Notes under the pieces: model-generated
Seen by the model: only the letters and a program-made list of their open reading frames with translations
The model's database searches: none
What the model was told of the DNA's origin: nothing
Assembly: GCA_903925515.1 (NCBI GenBank)
Contig: CAIYFP010000561.1
Span: forward strand, 1-5,381
Source: an uncultured Verrucomicrobiota bacterium
GTDB lineage: Bacteria; Verrucomicrobiota; Verrucomicrobiia; Limisphaerales; UBA9464
DNA length: 5,381 nucleotides
Reading direction: 5' to 3'
In this document: positions 1 through 5,344 of the stretch, one piece after another
Numbering within the stretch: the stretch's first letter is position 1
Layout: each line of letters opens with the position of its first letter
Position numbers and translations under genes: made by a program

Positions 1-406
1 CCACGCCCGTCCCCAGCGTCAGCATCGCCACGTCATCCAACCCGCGCGCCGCGCCCATCCATGCCTCGCCCAGCAACGCTGCATGGGCATCGTTCAGCAC
101 CGGCACCATGCACGCGCGCCCGAGATACGTCGTCCAGTCCAACCCCTCAAGGCCTTCGAGACGACCCGGCAAGTGCGCAATGGCCCGGCCCGAACGCGCC
201 GCAAGGCCCGGCGCGGACACCCCGACCGCCACCGCCGACCCGTGCCCGGACTCGAACCGCGCGATCACGCTGGCCACTGCCCGGGCCCATTCCATGTCGC
301 GGTCCACGAACGGCTCGTTCGCCTCGCCCAGCAATGCCCCGTCCTCACGCACCACCACGGCCTTCACCGCCGAGCCCCCAAGGTCGATTCCAATGACGTT
401 TCGCAT
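1..406 (-). CDS. ROK-family sugar kinase, N-terminal 135 residues (runs off left edge)
   Basis: ROK-family kinases transfer phosphate from ATP to a hexose or amino sugar in the cytoplasm. This stretch has no stop codon and leaves the window in codon 136. The protein opens MRNVIGIDLGGSAVKAVVV, the ROK phosphate-binding start (residues 5-18). It continues with a VGVSAPGLA strand (61-69) and the family's NDAHAALLGEAWMGAARG segment (105-122), whose Asp106 matches the catalytic base of the usual ND-A-N motif. It ends in LGTGV (131-135), the start of the second phosphate-binding loop. About half to two thirds of a typical ~300-residue protein lies outside, including the zinc-binding motif and most sugar contacts, so the substrate (glucose, fructose, allose, N-acetylated sugar) cannot be named. 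The ATG at 406-404 is chosen because the glycine-rich strand follows at once and a good Shine-Dalgarno precedes it. It is the third gene after the xylulokinase and phzF genes. No helix-turn-helix precedes the kinase domain, so it looks like an enzyme, not a ROK repressor. Confidence 0.9.
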   Translation of the reverse strand, partial: MRNVIGIDLGGSAVKAVVVREDGALLGEANEPFVDRDMEWARAVASVIARFESGHGSAVAVGVSAPGLAARSGRAIAHLPGRLEGLEGLDWTTYLGRACMVPVLNDAHAALLGEAWMGAARGLDDVAMLTLGTGV

Positions 407-413
407 GCCCGCG

Positions 414-421
414 CCTCCCTC
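414..421 (-). promoter_or_regulatory. Ribosome binding site of the ROK kinase gene
   Basis: Read on the minus strand this is GAGGGAGG, close to the Shine-Dalgarno consensus, with 7 nt between it and the ATG at 406. It supports the chosen start and independent translation initiation after the 64-bp gap following phzF. Confidence 0.7.
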
Positions 422-470
422 GCACATCCCCCGCCCACACGGAAGCCTCATTCCCGGGGACTTCAACCCC

Positions 471-1307
471 TCATGCCCCCGAATACGTCCCGGCCGCCTC
501 CCACCCCGCCGCCCACTCGCCCCGCAGCATCGTCACCGCCCGCCCGCCCAGCACGACGCGTTCCCCGCAGCATTCGACGGCCACGCTGCCACCGCGGCGG
601 CTCGCCTGCCACCCCCGAAGACTCGCGCGCCCCAGCCGGGCAGCCCAGTACGGTCCCAGCGTGCAATGCGCCGAGCCCGTCACCGGATCCTCCGGCACCC
701 CCAAGGCAGGCGCGTAGAACCTGGACACGAAGTCATGCCCGGGCACGTCCGACGCCGCCGTCACGATCACGCCCCGGACCGGAAACCCGGCCAGCGCCCC
801 CACGTCCGGGGCCAGCTCCCGCACCACCGAGGCATGCGGCAGCTCAACCAGCAGGTCGTCGATGCTCCGCCCGCACCAACGCACGTCCGCGCCCAACGCA
901 TCCGCCAGCCCGGCGGGCAGCTCGCACGCCACCGCCGGGCGCGCCGGAAAATCCATCCGCACCATCCCGTTGGCCCCGCGCTCGCACCGTAGCCTGCCTC
1001 CCCGCGTCTCAAACACCGCGGGCCGGTCCGCCCCTTGCCTCCCCGTCTCCCACAACACATGCGCCGACGCCAAGGTCGCGTGCCCACACAGGTCCACCTC
1101 CTTCGTCGGCGTGAACCAACGAAGACTCCATGTGCCGTCCCCGCATGGCCGCAGAAAGGCCGTCTCCGAAAGGTTCATCTCGCTCGCAACCCTCTGCATC
1201 CACCGCACGTCTGGCTCGTGCGGCGGAAGGCAGACCGCCGCAGGGTTGCCGCCAAACGGAGCGTCCGCGAACGCATCCACCACCAGCAACGGGATGCACG
1301 GGTTCAT
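471..1307 (-). CDS. PhzF-family isomerase/epimerase-like protein
   Basis: The 278-residue product has the diaminopimelate-epimerase-like double-barrel sequence of the PhzF family, named after the phenazine-pathway isomerase; most members have unknown substrates. Motifs run in the expected order. The opening VVDAFADAPFGGNPAAVCL (9-27) matches the family's first strand and GNPA turn. SEMNLSETAF (42-51) holds Glu48, at the place of the catalytic glutamate of PhzF. FTPTKEVDLCGHATLASAHVL (65-85) is the first glycine/His motif. GVPEDPVTGSAHCTLGPYW (203-221) is the C-terminal mirror motif. Length is normal and the frame is intact. The ATG at 1307 is preceded by AAGGAGG. The gene starts 24 bp after the xylulokinase stop, so co-transcription is likely. 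No phenazine genes are nearby, so a phenazine role is not implied; small-molecule isomerisation in a sugar or amino-acid setting is a guess. The family call is secure and the reaction unknown. Confidence 0.92.
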   Translation of the reverse strand: MNPCIPLLVVDAFADAPFGGNPAAVCLPPHEPDVRWMQRVASEMNLSETAFLRPCGDGTWSLRWFTPTKEVDLCGHATLASAHVLWETGRQGADRPAVFETRGGRLRCERGANGMVRMDFPARPAVACELPAGLADALGADVRWCGRSIDDLLVELPHASVVRELAPDVGALAGFPVRGVIVTAASDVPGHDFVSRFYAPALGVPEDPVTGSAHCTLGPYWAARLGRASLRGWQASRRGGSVAVECCGERVVLGGRAVTMLRGEWAAGWEAAGTYSGA

Positions 1308-1311
1308 GCCG

Positions 1312-1318
1312 CCTCCTT
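1312..1318 (-). promoter_or_regulatory. Ribosome binding site of the phzF-like gene
   Basis: On the minus strand this reads AAGGAGG, a near-perfect Shine-Dalgarno, only 4 nt from the ATG at 1307. It lies in the 24-bp gap after the xylulokinase stop (1334-1332) and fixes the phzF start. Confidence 0.8.
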
Positions 1319-1331
1319 CATGGCCCCGCTG

Positions 1332-2861
1332 CTACCGCAGCACAAACTCCCGGTGCGCCCTGAACACCGGACGCATCGCGCGCCCGGTCGCATCCTGCAT
1401 CTCCTGCAGCCGCCCATACACCCCGACCGCATCCCCCGGCTCGGCCGTCTCCGACTTGTTCAACTGCACCATCGCATCGGTCAACTCCTCGATCCCAACC
1501 CGCTCGCCCGACTCCAGCCGCCAACACCACAGGGCCTGGAGCGCGGCACCAAATGCCGCCCCCTCCGCCACCTTCAACGTCACCACCTCCGCGTTGAACA
1601 CGTCCGCCATGATCTGACGCCATAGCCGCGAACGCGACCCGCCGCCCGTCGCCCGCACCTGACTCGGCTTCACGCCCAGCGTCGCCAGTCGCCGCAGTCC
1701 ATGGTTCATCCCGAGCGTCACCCCCTCCATGGCCGCACGCGCCATGTGCGCCGCATCATGCGTCCCCGGCCTCACCCCCACGAACACGCCCGTCCCGTCC
1801 GGCACGTTCGGCGTCCGCTCGCCCTCAAGGTACGGCAGGAGGAAAAGGCCGTCCGAGCCCGCCGGCGCCTTGGCCGCCACCCTCTCGAAGCCCGCATGGT
1901 CCAGCCCCAGTTGCCGGCGCACCATCTCGGTCGCCACCGTCACGTTCATCGTGCAGAGCAATGGCAACCACCGGTTCGTCGAGTCGCAGAACGCCGCGAC
2001 CTCCCCGGCCGGGTCCACCACCGGCTTGTCCGAGCACGCATACACCGTGCCGCTCGTCCCAAGGCTCGCTGTCACCACCCCGGGACGCGTGTTCCCCGTC
2101 CCGATGGCCCCCATCATGTTGTCGCCGCCCCCTGCCGCAACCCACACCCCCTCCGCAAGCCCCAACGCCCGCGCGGCCTCCCTGCGAAGCCTCCCTGCCG
2201 GACGGTCGCTCGCCGTCACCCCTGGAAGCTTGCCCATCAACTCCGGGTCGATCGCACGGATCGCCGCCTCGGACCAACGACGACGCCGCACGTCATACAA
2301 GGCCGTCCCGGAGGCGTCGCCGTGCTCCATCGTCGCCACACCCGTCAACCAATGGTTCAGGTAGTCGTGCGGCAGCAACACCGTCGCAAGCCTCGCGTAG
2401 TTCGAAGGCTCGTTCTTCCTCAGCCAAAGCACCTTCGGCGCCGTGAACCCCGGCAGCACCGCGTTGCCCACGGCGCGCAACGCCCCCTTCACCCCGCCCA
2501 ACGCCGCCTCGATCTCCTCGCATTCGCGGACCGTGGACGTGTCGCACCAAAGCTTCGCCGGGCGAATCACCTCGCCGTCCTTGTCCAACGGCACGAACCC
2601 ATGCTGCTGGCCGCTCACCGAGATCGCCACCACCTCGCCCGCCGCAGCCCCCGCCGCAGCCAGCGCGGCCTTCACCGACTTCACCAACGCCTTCACCCAG
2701 ACCCCCGGGTCCTGCTCCTTCGCGCCGGCCGGCAAACCCGGCAACAACCCGTACGCCGCCGCCCCGGTCCCTTGCACGCGCCCGTCCCGCGCATCCACTA
2801 CCAATGCCTTCGTCGATTGCGTGCCCGAATCGACCCCGATGACCCATGTTCGCTTGCCCAT
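1332..2861 (-). CDS. xylB: Xylulokinase (FGGY-family carbohydrate kinase)
   Basis: Predicted to phosphorylate D-xylulose with ATP to xylulose 5-phosphate, the entry of xylose into the pentose phosphate pathway, in the cytoplasm. The 509-residue protein has the FGGY motifs in order: VIGVDSGTQSTKALVVD (7-23), with Asp11 in the phosphate loop; SVSGQQHGFVPLD (81-93), the xylulokinase substrate strand, where E. coli has GQMHG; FTAPKVLWL (139-147); PHDYLNHWLTG (164-174); GDASGTALYD (181-190); AAGGGDNMMGAIGTG (242-256), with Asp247 as the likely catalytic base; SLGTSGTVY (266-274); YLEGERTPN (344-352); and TGGGSRSRLWRQIMADVFN (405-423). Length is normal for XylB and no frame breaks are seen. I chose the ATG at 2861 because the family's first strand begins five residues later. 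A GTG at 2882 would add seven residues, and only a weak GGGGG stretch lies 7 nt upstream of the ATG. It is first of three minus-strand genes. Another FGGY substrate (for example ribulose) is possible, but the GQQHG and FTAPK motifs favour xylulose. Confidence 0.9.
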   Translation of the reverse strand: MGKRTWVIGVDSGTQSTKALVVDARDGRVQGTGAAAYGLLPGLPAGAKEQDPGVWVKALVKSVKAALAAAGAAAGEVVAISVSGQQHGFVPLDKDGEVIRPAKLWCDTSTVRECEEIEAALGGVKGALRAVGNAVLPGFTAPKVLWLRKNEPSNYARLATVLLPHDYLNHWLTGVATMEHGDASGTALYDVRRRRWSEAAIRAIDPELMGKLPGVTASDRPAGRLRREAARALGLAEGVWVAAGGGDNMMGAIGTGNTRPGVVTASLGTSGTVYACSDKPVVDPAGEVAAFCDSTNRWLPLLCTMNVTVATEMVRRQLGLDHAGFERVAAKAPAGSDGLFLLPYLEGERTPNVPDGTGVFVGVRPGTHDAAHMARAAMEGVTLGMNHGLRRLATLGVKPSQVRATGGGSRSRLWRQIMADVFNAEVVTLKVAEGAAFGAALQALWCWRLESGERVGIEELTDAMVQLNKSETAEPGDAVGVYGRLQEMQDATGRAMRPVFRAHREFVLR

Positions 2862-2912
2862 GTTGACGCCCCCAGCCTGCACCCAGCCCGCCAGCCCTGT
2901 CGATGCGCCCTT

Positions 2913-2958
2913 GATCCGCGCGCATGCGGTTCCCGAGTGCCCGGTTCTCGCCTCACGC
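2913..2958 (+). repeat. Dispersed intergenic repeat, copy A
   Basis: This 46-base segment matches 5181-5226 in the same orientation at 41 of 46 positions without gaps. The shared core is GAGTGCCCGGTTCTC (2934-2948). A second exact 11-base match, GCGTCTTGGCG, follows at 3002-3012 and, in the other copy, at 5263-5273, so the element may be about 100 bp with a diverged middle. It begins 52 bp upstream of the xylB ATG. In the frame shared by both copies, three of the five differences change an amino acid, so it is not conserved as protein. Confidence 0.75.
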
Positions 2959-2994
2959 TGCGCCGACGAGGGCTGAAAAGGCGGGTCCTCATGC

Positions 2995-3083
2995 CGTCAT
3001 GGCGTCTTGGCGTGGAAAAACCCATGCCGCCTCCCGCAAGGATCCCAGGATGCATGCAGCGGGGAATCCCTCACGCCATGACG
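2995..3083. repeat. Spaced 11-bp inverted repeat upstream of xylB and mpl
   Basis: CGTCATGGCGT (2995-3005) is the exact reverse complement of ACGCCATGACG (3073-3083), with 67 bases between. The arms could form a long-range stem or bind a dimeric regulator at two sites, but the spacing is large for a simple operator. The left arm overlaps the 11-base match shared with the second dispersed repeat copy. A role in regulating the divergent genes is only a possibility. Confidence 0.4.
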
Positions 3084-3273
3084 CGAAGAATGCCGTCCCA
3101 CGGATGCCCATCCGCTGCGATGGAGCGTGGGCACGCAGCCTGCCGCAACCCGCCCGCTTGCAGGTCGCAGGCTTCCCACCTTCTCGCGCGAGGACATGGG
3201 ATGCGCGACAGCAGCCCGGGACCTTCCGCGTTTCCGATTGCCCCGACGCCACGCCTGCCCACCCTCTCCCCCC

Positions 3274-4662
3274 ATGTTCGCACCCGTACGGAGCGTCCAC
3301 TTCATCGGCATCGCCGGCACCGCCATGGCCAGCGCCGCGGCCGCCATGCAGGAGCGAGGCTTCTCCATCACCGGCTCCGACCAAAACATCTACCCGCCCA
3401 TGTCCGGGTTCCTCGCCGCACGGGGCATCGCCGTCTCCACGCCCTACCACGCCGACAACCTCTCCCACCACCCCGACCTCGTGGTCGTGGGCAATGCCAT
3501 CTCGCGCGGCAACCCCGAGGCCGAGGCCGTGCTCGACCAAAGGCTTCGCTACTGCTCGCTGCCCGAGTTGCTCAAGGAGTTTTTCATCCGCGGACGCCGC
3601 TCGCTCGTCGTCTCCGGCACCCACGGCAAGACCACCACCACGTCCCTCCTTGCATGGACCCTCCAGCACGCGGGCCTTGACCCCTCGTTCCTCATCGGGG
3701 GCATCCCGCGCAATCTCCAGCAAGGGGCCCGCTTCACCCACTCCGAGTGGTTCGTCATCGAGGGCGATGAATACGACACCGCGTTCTTCGACAAGCGCTC
3801 CAAGTTCGTCCATTACCTCCCCGAGCTCGTCGTCATGAACAACCTCGAGTTCGACCACGCCGACATCTTCCCGTCCCTCCAAGACATCCAGCTCGCCTTC
3901 CGTCGCCTTGCCGTCCTCGTGCCTCGCAACGGCCTCCTCCTCGCCAACGGCGACGACCCCAACCTCGCACCCGTCCTCGCAGACGCTCCCTGCCCCGTCC
4001 TCACCTTCGGCCTCGGGTCGGCCAACGCCGTCCGCGCCGAAAACCTCGCGCTCCTGCCGGACCGCTCCCTCTTCAGCGTCGGCGACGTCCAGTTCCAAAT
4101 CCCCCTCACCGGCGAGTTCAACGTCCGCAACGCCATGGCCGTCGTCGCCGCCGCGCGCAGATGCAACATCCCCGACGACGCCGTCCAGGCTGCCTTCGAC
4201 TCGTTCCTCGGCATTGCCCGCCGCATGGACGTCCGGGGCATCGCCGGCGGCGTGACCGTCGTCGATGACTTCGCCCACCACCCCACCGCGCTCCGCGAGA
4301 CCCTGCGCGCTCTTCGCATCCGATTCCCCGGCCAACGCCTCTGGGCCGTGTTCGAGCCCCGCTCAAACACCACCCGCCGCAACGTCTTCCAATCCGACCT
4401 CGCCGAGGCCCTCTCGCTCTCGGACAGGGTCGTGGTCGCCATGGTTGCCCGCATGGACTTGCTCAAGCCCGAGGAACGCCTCGACCCGGCACGCCTGATC
4501 CGTGACATCGAGGCGGCCAACGTCCCCGCCGCCTACCTCCCCGACGCCCCAGCCATCGTCAGTCACGTCGCGCACCTTGCCCGCCCCGGGGACGTCGTGT
4601 GTGTCTTCTCGAACGGCAGCTTCGACGACCTCCACGGCCGACTCCTCCGCACACTCGGGTAG
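3274..4662 (+). CDS. mpl: UDP-N-acetylmuramate:L-alanyl-gamma-D-glutamyl-meso-diaminopimelate ligase (murein recycling)
   Basis: Mpl joins recycled murein tripeptide to UDP-MurNAc using ATP in the cytoplasm, bypassing the MurC, MurD and MurE steps. The 462-residue protein shows the three Mur-ligase domains. The N-terminal nucleotide-sugar domain opens VHFIGIAGTAMAS (8-20) and contains GSDQNIYPPMSGF (34-46). The central ATPase has the P-loop GTHGKTTTT (115-123, Lys119). The Mpl-specific blocks are EGDEYDTAFFDKRSKFVHY (163-181) and NNLEFDHADIF (189-199). The C-terminal domain holds DDFAHHPTAL (331-340) and EPRSNTTRRNVF (361-372). The DEYDTAFFDKRSKF and EPRSNT blocks separate Mpl from MurC, which has a different sequence there. 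Length is close to E. coli Mpl (457). The ATG at 3274 is chosen because the family begins directly with this first strand; the frame stays open upstream to 3127 but the added residues look unrelated. No Shine-Dalgarno is seen: the leader before the ATG is almost all pyrimidine. It stands alone, divergent from xylB, with strongly C-ending codons. Confidence 0.96.
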   Translation: MFAPVRSVHFIGIAGTAMASAAAAMQERGFSITGSDQNIYPPMSGFLAARGIAVSTPYHADNLSHHPDLVVVGNAISRGNPEAEAVLDQRLRYCSLPELLKEFFIRGRRSLVVSGTHGKTTTTSLLAWTLQHAGLDPSFLIGGIPRNLQQGARFTHSEWFVIEGDEYDTAFFDKRSKFVHYLPELVVMNNLEFDHADIFPSLQDIQLAFRRLAVLVPRNGLLLANGDDPNLAPVLADAPCPVLTFGLGSANAVRAENLALLPDRSLFSVGDVQFQIPLTGEFNVRNAMAVVAAARRCNIPDDAVQAAFDSFLGIARRMDVRGIAGGVTVVDDFAHHPTALRETLRALRIRFPGQRLWAVFEPRSNTTRRNVFQSDLAEALSLSDRVVVAMVARMDLLKPEERLDPARLIRDIEAANVPAAYLPDAPAIVSHVAHLARPGDVVCVFSNGSFDDLHGRLLRTLG

Positions 4663-4698
4663 AAGGCTTCGTCGCCGGACCAACGGCCATCCAGCCCA

Positions 4699-4726
4699 TG
4701 CCCGGCAGCAACGATTCAGCCGGGCA
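4699..4726 (+). terminator. Hairpin downstream of mpl, possible terminator
   Basis: TGCCCGGC (4699-4706) and GCCGGGCA (4719-4726) form an exact 8-bp stem with a 12-base loop, starting 37 bases after the mpl stop. No T-run follows, so it is not a classic intrinsic terminator. It could instead protect the 3' end of the message or be a palindromic repeat. Confidence 0.35.
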
Positions 4727-4867
4727 AGGCGTGATTGCGAAGCAGATCAAGCCAGCACGCCCGATCCAACGGGCTCGTGACCCCAAAAACCCCGGTCAAA
4801 GGGGGCTTCAAAGCAAGGAAACGGCCGTGCCATCGAGGCAAAGAGGCCCTGTGGGATCCATCCGAGA

Positions 4868-4886
4868 CCTCACCCCGCAGGTGAGG
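4868..4886. repeat. Short hairpin CCTCACC/GGTGAGG
   Basis: CCTCACC (4868-4874) pairs exactly with GGTGAGG (4880-4886) around a 5-base loop, CCGCA. It lies 22 bases before the paired palindromic element and echoes that element's CCTCACC motif (4922-4928), so it may be a decayed relative. Confidence 0.4.
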
Positions 4887-4908
4887 CTGGAATCGCCAGG
4901 TCCGGGTG

Positions 4909-4934
4909 GTAGGCCGGGTGCCCTCACCCGGCGG
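4909..4934 (+). repeat. Left palindromic unit of the paired element
   Basis: The stem GCCGGGTG (4913-4920) and CACCCGGC (4925-4932) encloses the loop CCCT. Against the right unit read in reverse complement it differs at 3 of 26 bases: one in the loop and two that pair with each other in the stem. Confidence 0.7.
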
Positions 4935-5031
4935 AACCGTGGCAGAGCCGTCTCGGCTCGGGCTGCATCACGTCCAGCAGCCGGATGCCGTTGCCACGCT
5001 GCCCCCGACGCTCGGAGGTTCGGCATCCTTC

Positions 5032-5057
5032 CCGCCGCGTGAGGACACGCGGCCTAC
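5032..5057 (-). repeat. Right palindromic unit of the paired element
   Basis: The stem GCCGCGTG (5034-5041) and CACGCGGC (5046-5053) encloses the plus-strand loop AGGA. Read on the minus strand it begins GTAGGCCGCGTG and aligns without gaps to the left unit, with the stem pair swapped from G-C to C-G. Confidence 0.7.
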
Positions 5058-5180
5058 AGCATGGGCCGAGCCTTGGGCTTCACCTCTGGGTTTGACTGAT
5101 CCCCACATCCACCGCCGCTTTTGGGGTTACGGCTCAGGCCACGGACCATGCGGACCCCGTCAAGTCGAAGGCCAGCGCGT

Positions 5181-5226
5181 GATCCCCGCGCAAGCAGTTC
5201 CTGAGTGCCCGGTTCTCACCTCACGC
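5181..5226 (+). repeat. Dispersed intergenic repeat, copy B
   Basis: This is the second copy of the 46-base repeat seen at 2913-2958, in the same orientation with 41 of 46 bases identical and no gaps. The matching GCGTCTTGGCG follows at 5263-5273, 82 bases from the start of the repeat; in copy A this distance is 89. A possible GGGCCC/GGGCCC stem (5227-5232 with 5243-5248) follows immediately. Confidence 0.75.
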
Positions 5227-5283
5227 GGGCCCGCCGGAGGTCGGGCCCTGCCGGCACCCTTCGCGTCTTGGCGACTACCAAGG

Positions 5284-5313
5284 AAACCGGCGGTTGGCCG
5301 ACCGGCCAGGTTT
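5284..5313. repeat. Bulged hairpin near right edge
   Basis: AAACC (5284-5288) pairs with GGTTT (5309-5313). Directly inside, TGGCC (5295-5299) pairs with GGCCA (5304-5308) around the loop GACC, leaving six unpaired bases (5289-5294) on the left side. Its function is unknown. Confidence 0.35.
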
Positions 5314-5328
5314 CACTGGCCCAATCAA

Positions 5329-5344
5329 CCAAGGCCCGCCTTGG
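5329..5344. repeat. Short hairpin CCAAGG/CCTTGG
   Basis: CCAAGG (5329-5334) and CCTTGG (5339-5344) form a 6-bp stem with the loop CCCG. No T-run follows on either strand, so a terminator role is not supported. Confidence 0.3.

Larger units (their letters stand above)
2862..3273. other. Divergent intergenic region between xylB and mpl
   Basis: This 412-bp stretch separates two genes transcribed away from each other, so it must hold both promoters if both are transcribed from here. I could not identify a convincing -35/-10 pair on either strand. It contains one copy of a dispersed repeat (2913-2958), an 11-bp spaced inverted repeat (2995-3005 with 3073-3083), the short palindromes TGCATGCA (3051-3058) and GGATCC (3040-3045), and a 7-bp stem AGCCTGC/GCAGGCT (3137-3143 with 3167-3173). 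Open frames crossing it show no recognisable protein and are consistent with GC-rich noise. Confidence 0.6.
4909..5057. repeat. Paired palindromic (REP/BIME-like) intergenic element
   Basis: The element is bounded by GTAGGCC (4909-4915) and its exact reverse complement GGCCTAC (5051-5057). Each end is a 26-base unit in opposite orientation (4909-4934 and 5032-5057) that folds into its own 8-bp hairpin. The roughly 97-base interior holds the hairpin GAGCCG-TCT-CGGCTC (4945-4959) and two further complementary pairs: CGTGGCA (4938-4944) with TGCCACG (4992-4998), and GGATGCCG (4983-4990) with CGGCATCC (5021-5028). Two inverted palindromic units around a spacer is the architecture of bacterial interspersed mosaic elements mobilised by RAYT transposases, or of a small non-autonomous inverted-repeat element. 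No transposase lies in the window. I see no flanking target duplication. Confidence 0.7.

Noticed and set aside
1..406. ROK transcriptional repressor (NagC/XylR type) instead of kinase
   Set aside because: The protein begins directly with the ATP-binding strand and has no N-terminal winged-helix domain, despite the nearby xylulokinase gene.
83..1114. 343-residue plus-strand frame opposite phzF and the ROK gene
   Set aside because: It is Pro/Arg/Ala-rich without domains, and both minus-strand genes under it have strong motifs and ribosome binding sites.
3127..3273. Upstream extension of mpl (in-frame starts at 3127 or 3196)
   Set aside because: The Mur-ligase N-terminal strand begins at residue 8 of the 3274 start. 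The extra residues are Arg/Pro-rich and unlike the family. A GAGG before 3196 is only 2 nt from the ATG.
1701..3680. 659-residue open frame on the plus strand, antisense to xylB and running into mpl
   Set aside because: The translation is Arg/Pro/His-rich without any domain, lies opposite a clear xylulokinase and overlaps mpl in another frame. It is a typical shadow frame of GC-rich DNA.
2989..4335. 448-residue open frame on the minus strand, antisense to mpl
   Set aside because: It is Gly/Glu/Val/Asp-rich and low in complexity, and is explained by reading C-ending mpl codons backwards. mpl itself is complete with all family motifs.
3274..4662. MurC (UDP-MurNAc:L-alanine ligase) instead of Mpl
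   Set aside because: The DEYDTAFFDKRSKF and EPRSNT blocks are Mpl hallmarks and differ from MurC in these places.
4599..5042. 147-residue frame overlapping the end of mpl
   Set aside because: It starts inside mpl in another frame, shows no family resemblance and crosses the structured repeat.
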